Shown here: positions 9,361 through 17,746 of the stretch, in pieces
Numbering within the stretch: position 1 is the stretch's first letter
How the letters are laid out: each line of letters begins with the position of its first letter
Assembly (NCBI GenBank): GCA_029821735.1
Contig: JALGSU010000012.1
Span: 62,001-126,000, forward strand
Length of the DNA stretch: 64,000 nt
DNA from: Candidatus Zipacnadia bacterium
GTDB lineage: Bacteria > Armatimonadota > Zipacnadia > Zipacnadales > UBA5352
Direction: 5' to 3'
The notes under the pieces: generated by a model
Told to the model about the DNA's origin: nothing
Seen by the model: the letters and a program-made list of their open reading frames with translations, nothing else
The model's database searches: none
Made by a program: the position numbers and the translations under genes

Positions 9361-9402
9361 TTTCCGCCCTCGCATACTAACTGACGTAGTAGTGGGCGGA
9401 AA
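9361..9402. repeat. Inverted repeat, 9-bp perfect arms
   Basis: TTTCCGCCC at 9361-9369 is matched by GGGCGGAAA at 9394-9402, with 24 bases between. Inside the loop a weaker ACTA/TAGT pair can extend it. It lies in the 5' region of the small secreted protein gene (minus strand) and directly after the end of the LamG/hydrolase gene. It could be a terminator without T-run, an operator or an mRNA leader structure. Confidence 0.55.
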
Positions 9403-9412
9403 AGTTCTCCCT

Positions 9413-9444
9413 CCACGCAGAATTTGCAGATTAAATTCGCGTGG
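9413..9444 (-). terminator. Hairpin directly after the stop of the LamG/hydrolase gene
   Basis: CCACGC plus GAATTT at 9413-9425 (one bulged A between them) pair with AAATTC plus GCGTGG at 9433-9444, leaving a 7-base loop. On the minus strand it starts three bases after the TAG of the upstream gene. No T-run follows, so the terminator label is an inference from position. Confidence 0.5.
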
Positions 9445-9447
9445 CGA

Positions 9448-11313
9448 CTAGCGCACCCAGTGCGGCACCGCGTCCTCCCGGAACGGCCCGGCACGCAGGG
9501 CCTCGATCTGCTCCTCGCTCAGCATGCTATAGAGGTAGAGGGCGACGCCGTTGCCCGGCCACCTGCGCTGGCAATAGGAGATGTGATCGGCGACCAACCG
9601 TCCGGCGCGCGGCTCAACTTTGCCCGTGTCAGTGCGCTGGTAGTTGCCGGGCAGGTCGACGATCGCTGCCGGTCGGCTGACCGCCGCGCGCACCGCGTCC
9701 ACGTGGCCGAAGCCCAGGTGCTCGCCATAGTCCATGTTGTAGACGACGTCCACCCAGCCTGCGTCAACCCAAGGCATTTCGTTTCGGCCATGTGCGTCAG
9801 GATGCTCCGCGGGACCGTGCACGTGGCCGTCGATGCTGACGACGAGTTTCGGGTTGACGGTCCGGCCTTCCTCGGCCACGCGCCGGACGATGTCGCCGAT
9901 CGCCTCGTCCTGCCACTGCACGATGTTGGGGTTCGGCCCGCCATCTTGGGTCCGAGTCTTCGCGTCCTCCTCGAGGTCTGTGCCGAACCGGGCCAGATAC
10001 TCGGCCCTGCACAGTGGGCCCTTGCACAAGCCACCGGTCCGGATGTAGTCGAGATTGATGCCGTCGACCCCGTATCTGCGCACGAAATCGGTCATCAGGC
10101 CGACGATGAAGTCGCGGAACTCGGGCCGGTGGGCATCGAAGAAGTTGCCCGGCGTCGTCTCCTCGACGAGCTCTGGGTGCTGTCCCTGCTCACGCTTCAC
10201 CACGCAAAACCACGGGTGCACCTCGATCCCGGCGTCATGGCACTGGCGGACGAGTTCCGCGAACGGATCGACGTCCATCGCCGCGTAGGCCTTCCCGAGA
10301 CCGCCCTCCATCGCCTCGGTTTCGTGCGGGTAACGCGCGCCGCGCCCATGCCAGACGCAGGGGATGTAGACGTTGAAGCCGGCGCGCTTGATCTTGTCGA
10401 CGATTGTCGGGATGTTCTCGGGATTGGCCCAGGGCAGGCCCTCGTCCAGAAGCGCGCGGCTCTCCATGATGTGCCCCTGATTGTTGCGTTCGAAGGTGGG
10501 ATCGGGGCCCGCCAGCGTGTCCGTCAGCCATGCCCACTTCTGCGCCTGGATCTCCTCCCAGCGTGATTCCTGCGCGCGGAAGGCCGCCGCGACTTCGCTG
10601 TCGCCAAGAGCCCGGTCCAGGATCACCAGTTCATCGAGAAGGCCCTCGGCCCAACGCGGGCCTGGGTCTGCGGCCTCGCCCGAGCCGATGAGGAGCCGGC
10701 CAGCCGGTCGGCGAACGGTTTCGCAGTTCTTCATCGTCCGAGAGACACGTTCACCATCCACGTAGATGGCGCACCGTCCCGGCATGCCCTGTTCCCACGC
10801 GATCGCAAAGTGGTGCCAATCGTTGAGGCGCGCGCCCAGCGTTGGCAGGTAGCTGTTGCTGGTGTGCATGAAGGCCTGGTTGTCGTAGACGAAGTAGGTT
10901 CGGCCCGCCCCGCCGGAAGTCTCCCACCATCCGTGGGTGAGGATGAAGTAGCCGGGCGGGTCCCCATCGAGGCGCATGGACATCAGCGCGTGCGAGGCCA
11001 CAGGCGGGCTCTGCCAGTCAGGCTTGAACCAGAACATGGCGGTGCCCGCGCTCATGTCCATGTTGCCTGCCGGGTCCAATGACACCGACTGGCCCTCGCC
11101 AAGACGCAGCGCGCCGCCCCACTTGCCACCGGCGACCACGTCGGCGCCGATGACTTCAAGCGCAGCATCGCCTTTCGCCAGGTCGAGGCTCACCGTCTCA
11201 TCGAAGTGCGCGAGTACCAGCGTGTGCTCGTCTGCTGTCGGCGGGCCAGCCATGGGCTGGGCGTACGCCAGAGCGGTGCTCAGACCGATTGCAGCCAGTA
11301 TCATCATGCGCAT
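9448..11313 (-). CDS. Secreted LamG domain plus family-10-like glycoside hydrolase (GHL10)
   Basis: A 621-residue exported protein. A signal peptide (MRMMILAAIGLSTALAYAQ) is followed by a concanavalin-A/LamG-like domain at about 30-240 (LVLAHFDETVSLDLAKG, LNDWHHFAIAWEQG, IYVDGERVSR, GLLDELVILDRALGDSEV). About 290-590 is a TIM barrel of the glycosyl-hydrolase-like 10 type, with FNVYIPCVWHGRGARYP, HDAGIEVHPWFCV, YGVDGINLDYIR and a late VDVVYNMDYG. The Asp after INL is the usual conserved acid. Substrate is unknown. The ATG used sits 9 bases after GGAGG; an in-frame GTG two codons earlier is too close to it. It is the last gene of a long minus-strand run but is separated from the previous one by a hairpin. 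Confidence 0.82.
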   Translation of the reverse strand: MRMMILAAIGLSTALAYAQPMAGPPTADEHTLVLAHFDETVSLDLAKGDAALEVIGADVVAGGKWGGALRLGEGQSVSLDPAGNMDMSAGTAMFWFKPDWQSPPVASHALMSMRLDGDPPGYFILTHGWWETSGGAGRTYFVYDNQAFMHTSNSYLPTLGARLNDWHHFAIAWEQGMPGRCAIYVDGERVSRTMKNCETVRRPAGRLLIGSGEAADPGPRWAEGLLDELVILDRALGDSEVAAAFRAQESRWEEIQAQKWAWLTDTLAGPDPTFERNNQGHIMESRALLDEGLPWANPENIPTIVDKIKRAGFNVYIPCVWHGRGARYPHETEAMEGGLGKAYAAMDVDPFAELVRQCHDAGIEVHPWFCVVKREQGQHPELVEETTPGNFFDAHRPEFRDFIVGLMTDFVRRYGVDGINLDYIRTGGLCKGPLCRAEYLARFGTDLEEDAKTRTQDGGPNPNIVQWQDEAIGDIVRRVAEEGRTVNPKLVVSIDGHVHGPAEHPDAHGRNEMPWVDAGWVDVVYNMDYGEHLGFGHVDAVRAAVSRPAAIVDLPGNYQRTDTGKVEPRAGRLVADHISYCQRRWPGNGVALYLYSMLSEEQIEALRAGPFREDAVPHWVR

Positions 11314-11336
11314 GCACACACGCCTCCGTTAACGCA

Positions 11337-11366
11337 ACAGGCAGCGACCGGGTGGCCGCTGCCTGT
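11337..11366 (-). terminator. Hairpin terminator after the Gfo/Idh/MocA gene
   Basis: ACAGGCAGCG and CGCTGCCTGT form a perfect 10-bp stem with a 10-base loop between the stop of the oxidoreductase gene (11395) and the start of the LamG/hydrolase gene. No T-run follows on the minus strand. Confidence 0.6.
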
Positions 11367-11394
11367 GAGTTCAGTCTGGTCGAGCTGACGCCTG

Positions 11395-12438
11395 CTAGTC
11401 GACCGCGACTACTTTGCCTGTCTTCGCCGACTCGTAGCATGCGTCGATAACCTTGTGGCTCCACAGGCCGTCCGCACCTGAGATGGGTGGCTCAGTGTCG
11501 TTCTCGATGGCCTCGCAGAAGCCCTGGACGGCCGCCTCATACATGTTCGAGACGTCCGGCTCGATGATCTCTTCAGCGCTGCCCGCGTCGCGGACCTGGG
11601 CGGCGTCGTACTCCTTGTCGCCACTTTCGAGGATCGACGAGATGGAGCCGGCGCTGTCCTGACCGATGGTGCCCTTGGTGACCATGCTGCCCTTCGAGCC
11701 GTAGACCTCGAGCATGTTGCGCGCAGCGGCGTCGGGCACGTTGAAGAGCGTGTCCACCATGCCGACCGCGCCGTTCTCAAACTGCATCGCCACGACCGCG
11801 GTGTCCTCGGTCTGGTAGTCCTGCACCAGGTTGCCGGTGAAGCACGTGACCTGGGCGACCTTGCCGAAGAAGAACTCGAGCAGATCGATGCAGTGGTTGC
11901 CCATGTCGATGAGCGAGCCGCCGCCGCCGAGTTCGGGGATCTGGCGGAATGCGCCCGGGATGGGCGGATACCAACAGGTCAGTTCGGCGCGGCCCAGAAC
12001 CGGCGTGCCGAGCTGGCCTGAGTCAATCATCTCTTTGATCTTCACGTGGCAGGCGTGGAAGCGCATCATGAAGTTCGTGCCGAACTTCACGCCCGCATCA
12101 GCGCACACCGCGATCGACGCCTCGCACTCCTCGATGGTCAGCGCCAGTGGCTTCTCGCACAGCACGTGCTTGCCCGCCTGTGCCGCCGCAAGTGTCTGTT
12201 CGTGGTGGACGTGCGTCGGGGTCGCGATGTAGACTGCCTGCACGTTGTCGTCCGCCAGCAGCTCCTCGACGGTCGCGTAGCCAGCAACGCCGCGCGCCTG
12301 TGCGACTTCCTGCGTCCGCTCCTGCGCAACGTCCTGCACGGCTACGAGTTCAGCGCCCGGGGCGGCTATGATGCCCTCGGGAATGGTACGCCGATCTGCG
12401 ATGCCGCCACAACCTATTACTCCCCAGCCAATTGCCAT
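11395..12438 (-). CDS. Gfo/Idh/MocA family oxidoreductase
   Basis: A 347-residue NAD(P)-dependent sugar-type dehydrogenase. The N-terminal Rossmann fold begins MAIGWGVIGCGGIADRRT; the catalytic motif is intact (VLCEKPLALTIEEC), and the C-terminal alpha/beta substrate domain contains the usual GGGSLIDMGNHCIDLLEFF with the conserved Asp and His. The ATG was chosen because it opens the fold and is preceded by AGGAGGTG. It follows a Nif3-like and a UroD-like gene with short gaps and probably belongs to that transcript, ending at the hairpin just downstream. Substrate unknown. Confidence 0.9.
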   Translation of the reverse strand: MAIGWGVIGCGGIADRRTIPEGIIAAPGAELVAVQDVAQERTQEVAQARGVAGYATVEELLADDNVQAVYIATPTHVHHEQTLAAAQAGKHVLCEKPLALTIEECEASIAVCADAGVKFGTNFMMRFHACHVKIKEMIDSGQLGTPVLGRAELTCWYPPIPGAFRQIPELGGGGSLIDMGNHCIDLLEFFFGKVAQVTCFTGNLVQDYQTEDTAVVAMQFENGAVGMVDTLFNVPDAAARNMLEVYGSKGSMVTKGTIGQDSAGSISSILESGDKEYDAAQVRDAGSAEEIIEPDVSNMYEAAVQGFCEAIENDTEPPISGADGLWSHKVIDACYESAKTGKVVAVD

Positions 12439-12509
12439 AGGGAGACACCTCCTTTTGTGTGTGCGCGTAGGTGCGCCGCCCGTGGGGCGAATACCTCTTG
12501 TGCTGCGTG

Positions 12510-13295
12510 CTAGAAGAACACCCATGGCATGCCCGCGTCGATGAAGCGCACGGGCAGGTCGGGCAGGCGCTCGCCGACGAGCCGGGCGAAGGTGCGCATG
12601 CCCGGGTTTTCGCTGTTGATATGCGAGGTCTCGATGAAGCCAAGCCCCGCGTCCACGGCCGCCCGGAAGCTGTAGTCGAGGGCTTCGCCGCAGATGATCG
12701 CGTCCGCTCCGGCGACGACGGCTTCGTCGATCGAGATGAACTGCTGGGCCAGGCCACCGTAGTGAACGGTGATGACCTCCACCTGCATCGCGGGATCGCC
12801 GGCGACGCGCACCGTCGGGACGGCCAGTCGCAGCTTGGCGTGATTGGCCAGCTCGGCGAGCGTGGTCGGCTGGATGCGGTAGGTGCAGCAGTAGGGCGCC
12901 TTGTGGGCATACTCAGTGAAGCCGAGGGCGTCGGCGCACGAGTCCATGATCCCGCCGGGCGTCCCGTCCCAGTTCGAGTGAGAGCGCACTGCGACCATGT
13001 TGTGCGCATCGAGGATCGCTTTGCGGGCGATGTTGTGTGGCTTCTCATCCTCGGGCAGCGTGCGGAACCAGTTTGACTGCGTGGTCGAGAAGAACGGTAT
13101 CTCGTGGGTGAGCACGCAGTTGAGCCCATGCGCGGCGGCTTCGCTGAGCACTTTGACGGTCGGCGTCCAGGTCACTGCGACGCCGGTGATCTCGGTGGCC
13201 GGGTCGCCATAGAGCAGCCCGTTCGGGTCGCCCTCCATGCCGTTCTCGAGCGGGGCGATGTCCAGGATTACACTCTCGACTTCTCTGGCGTTCAT
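12510..13295 (-). CDS. Nif3-like dinuclear metal centre protein
   Basis: A 261-residue member of the NIF3/YbgI/DUF34 family, which form ring-shaped assemblies with a two-metal site and have no settled biochemical role. Recognisable parts are the N-terminal GDPNGLLYGDPATEITGVAVTW, the first histidine motif (CVLTHEIPFF, where the family usually has THHP, so the second His is replaced by Glu), and the C-terminal ICGEALDYSFRAAVDAGLGFIETSHINSENPGM, which supplies the His and Glu ligands. It lies 18 bases after the UroD-like gene and about 70 bases before the next oxidoreductase, so it is probably cotranscribed with them. Confidence 0.78.
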   Translation of the reverse strand: MNAREVESVILDIAPLENGMEGDPNGLLYGDPATEITGVAVTWTPTVKVLSEAAAHGLNCVLTHEIPFFSTTQSNWFRTLPEDEKPHNIARKAILDAHNMVAVRSHSNWDGTPGGIMDSCADALGFTEYAHKAPYCCTYRIQPTTLAELANHAKLRLAVPTVRVAGDPAMQVEVITVHYGGLAQQFISIDEAVVAGADAIICGEALDYSFRAAVDAGLGFIETSHINSENPGMRTFARLVGERLPDLPVRFIDAGMPWVFF

Positions 13296-13313
13296 CTCAT
13301 CATCTCCGGTTGG

Positions 13314-14315
13314 TCAGTCCAGTTGAGCGAGCAGCTCTGGTGCGGCGATCTCGCAGAAAGCTCGCAGCATGATCATCTTACGCTCGTCCGAGACGCCGAT
13401 CGCGCGACCGTCCCCGTAGTCGCTGAGCACGAAGCCGCCCTCCGGCGTGCCCCAGTGCTCCAGCAGCAACTTCGCCTCCCGCCGGACGTCATCGTCGGTG
13501 CCGAAGGGTAGCGTCATCTGGATGTCGCACAGGCTCTCGAAACAGATGCGGCCCCGGTAGAGGCGGCCGATCTCCTCAATCCCCAGGTTCGTCGGCTGCT
13601 GCAGGTTCACCGAGTCCAGCCCGCAATCGATCCACTCTTCGAGCACGTCGTTCACGTGGCCGCATGAGTGCATCCACGCGTGCATGCCTGCGTCGTGGAT
13701 GGCGTCGAACAAGCGCCGGTAGCGGTCCTTGAAGAACTCGCGCCACATCGGCAGGCCGACGATGGTCTGAGTCTGCGTGCCCCAGTCATCGGTCATGGAC
13801 ATGCCGTCGATGCGTCCGCGGAAGCGCTTGCCGACCTCGCGCGCCATGCCGATGGGGTAGGCGATCACTCGCTCGGCCAACTCGTGAACCATCTCGGGCT
13901 CGGTGTGCATGTCGACGAGGAGCTGCTCGAAGCCGCGCAGGTAGTGCATGCGTTCGAAGAACGTGAACCCGCAGCCGATGCGGACGTACTTATCGCCAGC
14001 GTCGGCGAGCGCGGCGTCCATTTGGTCCCAGCGGGAGTCGTCGATCGGGTCGGGGAAGTTGATCTCGTCGAGCATGCTCCAGTCGGTGAGCGGGTGGCCC
14101 TTGGGCTGGCCCATGTTGACCACACCGCTGTCCTCGTCAGGCTTCTCCCACACGCACCCCCACTCATCGGCGCCCGCGCAGATGGGCTCGAAGCCCTCGC
14201 TGACTTTGCAGCCCACGCCCCAGGTATCGTTCAGGCCCAGCGATCCGAAGATCACCGGCAATCGCTCGGGGGTATCGAACTCGACGGCGCGCCTGACGAT
14301 CTCGCGTGAAGTCAT
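13314..14315 (-). CDS. Uroporphyrinogen-decarboxylase-fold protein (MtaA-like)
   Basis: A 333-residue TIM-barrel protein of the URO-D family. It starts with MTSREIVRRAVEFDTPERLPV, the usual opening of family members outside haem synthesis. It carries HSCGHV in the second half, similar to the HxCG zinc motif of cobalamin-dependent methyltransferases such as MtaA and MtbA, so methyl transfer is a better guess than porphyrin decarboxylation. No corrinoid protein gene is seen in the window, so the role stays open. An in-frame GTG at 14330 lacks a ribosome site; the ATG at 14315 fits the family start and was chosen. It sits just downstream of a small unrecognised gene and just upstream of the Nif3-like gene. 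Confidence 0.82.
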   Translation of the reverse strand: MTSREIVRRAVEFDTPERLPVIFGSLGLNDTWGVGCKVSEGFEPICAGADEWGCVWEKPDEDSGVVNMGQPKGHPLTDWSMLDEINFPDPIDDSRWDQMDAALADAGDKYVRIGCGFTFFERMHYLRGFEQLLVDMHTEPEMVHELAERVIAYPIGMAREVGKRFRGRIDGMSMTDDWGTQTQTIVGLPMWREFFKDRYRRLFDAIHDAGMHAWMHSCGHVNDVLEEWIDCGLDSVNLQQPTNLGIEEIGRLYRGRICFESLCDIQMTLPFGTDDDVRREAKLLLEHWGTPEGGFVLSDYGDGRAIGVSDERKMIMLRAFCEIAAPELLAQLD

Positions 14316-14331
14316 GCTGATCTCGCTCACC

Positions 14332-14544
14332 TCACGGGGATTTCTGGGCGATGCAGCGGAAGTGGTGGTTCGGGGTGGGGAAGTGCTGCTTGCTCGTCAG
14401 AAGTGACTCGAGCGTCGCCAGACCTGCGCGGAACTGGCGACGCTCGAAGATGTCGTGCATGGGCGCATCGAGATCGTGGCGCTTGATGCTCTGGCGCACG
14501 ATCTCAGTGGCAAGGTCAACGCGTACCCGCCCACTGTGGCCCAT
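14332..14544 (-). CDS. Small protein of 70 residues, unrecognised
   Basis: The frame starts with an ATG preceded by GAGGTGG, 11 bases after the end of the frameshifted oxidoreductase gene, and stops 16 bases before the UroD-like ATG. Its third codon positions are strongly GC-rich, as in the neighbouring genes, which argues that it is translated. The sequence is charged and helical in its first half (FERRQFRAGLATLESLL), with a His/Pro-rich tail (SKQHFPTPNHHFRC). I know no family for it. Its tight packing suggests translational coupling with both neighbours. Confidence 0.5.
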   Translation of the reverse strand: MGHSGRVRVDLATEIVRQSIKRHDLDAPMHDIFERRQFRAGLATLESLLTSKQHFPTPNHHFRCIAQKSP

Positions 14545-14555
14545 CTGCCACCTCG

Positions 14556-15519
14556 CTAGAAGTCCACCTTGGGCGCGACCGGCCGACCCTCGTTGGCCGA
14601 CTCGATGGCGGCCCAGCCGATGGCGACGGTGCGCGCGCCACTGACCAGATCGCTGTCGGGCTCGGTGTCGGTCTTGATGGCGTTGATGAGCACCTGGAAC
14701 TCGGCGGCGAGACCCTTGGCCTCGCGACCGGCGGGCATGTCCAGCCACTTGTTGCGGTCCATGGAGCGCAGGCAGACCTGCGCTGAGTCGGTGGTGTTGG
14801 TGGCGATGACCGTGCCGCCCGTGCCCCACACGTGCAGGTCGATGTTGTAGGGGTGCGCGCAGCCGAACGAGCCGGTCACGTGGCCGACCATGCCGTTCTC
14901 GGATGTTCATGTGGTTCGCGTAGCACGACACCTCGGCGACCTCGCCGCCGATCCAGCGGGACAGGTCGATCGCGTGGCAGCCGCCGCCGATGAGCATGTG
15001 CCGCTTCTCGGCGTCAAAGCGCCAGCCGTCGAAGCCGGGGATGCTCTCGTAGTTGTGGATGTAGCTGGTGTAGACGTGGTAGGGATCGCCGAGAGTCCCG
15101 TCGGTGCACCACTGCTTGACCTTCTGGAAGAATGCGTAGAAGCGGGCGACGTGGGCGGTCATGGCCTTGGTGCCGGCCTCGCGCCACGCGTCAACCATTA
15201 CCTGGCACTCCTCGACCGTGCGGCCCATGGGCTTCTCGACCATGACGTGCTTGTTGTTGTCGAATGCGCACAGAGTCTGCTCGACGTGCAGGTAATCCGG
15301 TGTGGCGACTGACACGATGTCCACGTCCGCGCTCTCGCACAGTTCGCGATAGTCGGTGGTGGCCAGCGGAATGTCGAACTCCTTCTGCAGGCTCTTGACG
15401 AGGTCTTCGTCGAGGTCACAGATGGCGGCGACTTTGGCGTCGGCCATAGCGGCGACCTGCCGAAGCTGCCCGCCACCCATATGCAGACCTATGAACCCTA
15501 CTCCCAGCTTGTCGGACAT
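14556..15519 (-). pseudogene. Gfo/Idh/MocA oxidoreductase interrupted by a frameshift
   Basis: The N-terminal part opens with MSDKLGVGFIGLHMGGGQLR, with GGGAGG upstream, and carries the catalytic motif VMVEKPMGRTVEEC and the GGGCHAIDLSRWIGG substrate-domain motif. Near 14901-14902 the frame changes: the reading continues as ENGMVGHVTGSFGCAHPYN and runs to a proper C-terminal end (GRPVAPKVDF) at the TAG at 14556-14558. The total length is 3n+1, so there is one extra base or two missing. Without the shift it would be a normal protein of about 320 residues. It could be a sequencing or assembly error or a recent mutation. The in-frame continuation past the shift is a long meaningless frame that overlaps the small gene downstream. 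Confidence 0.8.
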
Positions 15520-15571
15520 TGTCGATACGCCTCCCTGATGGTTGTCTCTCATGATGAGCGGGCGCAAGACG

Positions 15572-16297
15572 TCACCCGAACAGGACGTTGCGTGCGTGTA
15601 CGTCACCCTTGGGATCGTTGACGAGGTTGACCGTGATTTGGGCCCTCGCCCGATCTGGCCAGTCCACGTCGGAAAACATCTTCGTCGCGCCGTCCACACT
15701 ACAGGAAGCCCCTTGGCTTGTCCGGCGGATCTCGAGAACATGCCAGTCGTCAGGCGTGTAAGCGCCCTCCATATCTTCCGACTTTGGCTTCTCGCCGGGC
15801 CGCCATAGTGTGACAGATGCTGTCCCGTTCGACACCACTGCCGCGCGCAGGACGCGTCCTCCCTGCACCTCTCTACACAGGTCAATCCCGGCGATGATGT
15901 TGCCGCCGTGTACCCGCGTCACACGGAGTTCAGCGCGGACCCAACTCAGCGGTGCGGGACTGGGCTGCAGGGCGAGGACAATGCCGTCCTTCGGCTGCGG
16001 TTCTCTGAACTCCAAGCACATGCGCGGCTGTGCGACGTGGCCTGCGTGAACCCGCATCCACCGGGAGCGCGACATGATCGGCCAGAAACCGTACGCCAAC
16101 AGGAGTAACCAGATGATCAGAGCCAGAGCGTTCCACGGCGGCTGCGAAAGGAACTGCCATGTCTCGCCGACGAAACTCACGTAGTCGGTGGCGTTAGCAC
16201 GCAGTTGGGTGGGGGTAACCGACAGCAAGGCCAGCACCCGGTCGGCAATGAGCAGCAGCACCGCGCCCACAGCCGCAACGATCTGCTTCGTGCTCAT
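15572..16297 (-). CDS. Membrane-anchored protein with a beta-sandwich-like C-terminal domain
   Basis: A 241-residue protein with two hydrophobic segments near the N-terminus (about 5-27, QIVAAVGAVLLLIADRVLALL, read in part; and about 55-77, NALALIIWLLLLAYGFWPIM). The remaining 160 residues are soluble and beta-rich, with WVRAELRV, DDWHVLEIRRTSQGASCSVDG and DWPDRARAQITVNLV. This layout resembles the laminin-G or 3-keto-disaccharide-hydrolase-like sandwich found in proteins of carbohydrate-degrading bacteria, but I cannot place it firmly. The ATG 8 bases after GGGAG was taken rather than an adjacent GTG. It lies between two frameshifted genes on the same strand. Confidence 0.65.
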   Translation of the reverse strand: MSTKQIVAAVGAVLLLIADRVLALLSVTPTQLRANATDYVSFVGETWQFLSQPPWNALALIIWLLLLAYGFWPIMSRSRWMRVHAGHVAQPRMCLEFREPQPKDGIVLALQPSPAPLSWVRAELRVTRVHGGNIIAGIDLCREVQGGRVLRAAVVSNGTASVTLWRPGEKPKSEDMEGAYTPDDWHVLEIRRTSQGASCSVDGATKMFSDVDWPDRARAQITVNLVNDPKGDVHARNVLFG

Positions 16298-16335
16298 CAC
16301 GCAGGCTCCCTTTTCGCTCCCCGCAGCGGTGACGA

Positions 16336-16365
16336 GCGGGCGCGGCGAGTGGTCGCCGCGCCCGC
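16336..16365 (-). terminator. Strong hairpin after the first DegT-type aminotransferase gene
   Basis: GCGGGCGCGGCGA and TCGCCGCGCCCGC form a perfect 13-bp stem with a four-base loop, 30 bases after the TAA at 16395. No T-run follows on the minus strand. Its position supports 16395 as the true gene end after frameshift correction. Confidence 0.7.
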
Positions 16366-16394
16366 CAGGTTTCGGCTTGTGTTAGCGGGGCGAA

Positions 16395-17640
16395 TTACTT
16401 CGCGTAGGCGCAGCCGACCTTCTTGATGGCCGCGGCCAGGTCCGCCATGTCCTCTTCGGTGTAGGTCGGGTGGACTGGCACGAAGAACGTGCGGTCCTCG
16501 GCCCACGCCGCGTTCGGGCAGTGCACGTCGCTGTAGTCCGCAGCGCCCTCGCGCGCGTTCGGGTCGCCGGATGCCCTCGGCGTAGCACTTTTCCTTGTAG
16601 CTCTGCGGCCACAGGACCGGGCCTGCCGGGACGCCCTCGGCGCCGACGGCCTTGAAGAACTCACGCCCGTCTACGCTCAGCTTGTCGAGATCGAGGATGA
16701 TCGGGTAGAGCCAGTAGGCGTTCTTGCGTTCCTCGGTGTTGATCGGCAGCGCGAGGATGTAGTCCTCGCCCTCCAGCGCGGCGTCGAGGATCTTAGCGTT
16801 GCGCCGGCGGTTCGGCAGGTTCCAGTTGTCCATTTTCGCGAGCTGCACCAGACCGATGGCCGACTGCATCTCGGTCATGCGGAAGTTGTAGCCGATGCGG
16901 TTGTGGATGTAGGGGAGCTTCTCCTCGAGCTCGAGCAGGCGCATGCGCTCGGAGACGTCGTAGCCGTGGTCGCGGAAGCTGCGGCACTCCCAGACCCAGT
17001 CCTCGTTGTCGGTGACGACGCAACCGCCCTCGCCGCCGGTGGTGAAGTGCTTGGACTGACAGAACGATGCCGCGCCGATGTGGCCGATGGAGCCGGCCTT
17101 CTGGCCTTTGTATTCGCCGCCGGGCGCCTGGGCGAAGTCTTCGAGGACGTAGAGGTCATGCTCTTTGGCGATGGCCATGATCGCGTCCATGTCGGCCATG
17201 CAACCGTAGAGGTGGACCGGGATGATCGCACGGGTGCGATCGGTGATGTTCGCCTCGATGGACTCGGGCGAGATGGTGTGGGTGAGCTTCTCGACATCGG
17301 CGAAGACCGGAATGGCGCCCGCTTGGGGCACGCACATGGACGACGCGATGAAGGTGTAGCTGGGGACGATGACCTCGTCGCCAGGGCCTATGCCCATTCC
17401 GCCGAGAGCGGTGTGCAGGGCGGTGGTGCCGTTGGCGGTCGAGATGCCATATTCACAGCCGCACCATTCGCCGAAGGCCTTCTCGAACTCCATGCCTACG
17501 GTGCCGGTCCAGTAGTTGACCTGACCGGTCTTGAGCGGCTCCATGGCCGCGTCGATGCTGTCCTGCTCGAAGTATGGCCAGGGCGGGAAAGCCTCGGAGC
17601 GCAGCGGGCTGCCTCCGTCGATTGCGAGTTTGTCAGACAT
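16395..17640 (-). pseudogene. DegT/DnrJ/EryC1/StrS aminotransferase interrupted by a frameshift
   Basis: PLP-dependent sugar aminotransferase family. The first 350 or so codons are intact: MSDKLAIDGGSPLRSE, the family segment STANGTTALHTALGGMGIGPGDEV, EDFAQAPGG, and the PLP lysine Lys197 in FCQSKHFTTGGEGG. At about 16574-16576 (CCC on the plus strand) the frame changes. The other frame continues with DPNAREGAADYSDVHCPN and FFVPVHPTYTEEDMADLAAAIKKV, a typical C-terminus of the family, to the stop at 16395. The length is 3n+1, so one base is extra, possibly in the GGG run. The ATG has AGGAGGGG upstream. The active site lies before the break, but the product would be misfolded if the shift is real. 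Confidence 0.85.
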
Positions 17641-17746
17641 CAATATCCCCTCCTGAGGATCATGGTGCATTCGTCTTTTCACGGCTCTTGTGGCAAGACG
17701 GACTATTCTACGCGAAGGAGCGCCATCCCTGCAAGAGGGGGCCACG

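Noticed and set aside
9240..9440. Possible c-di-GMP riboswitch in the leader of the small secreted protein
   Set aside because: The core motifs of the class I and II aptamers could not be found; only simple inverted repeats are present.
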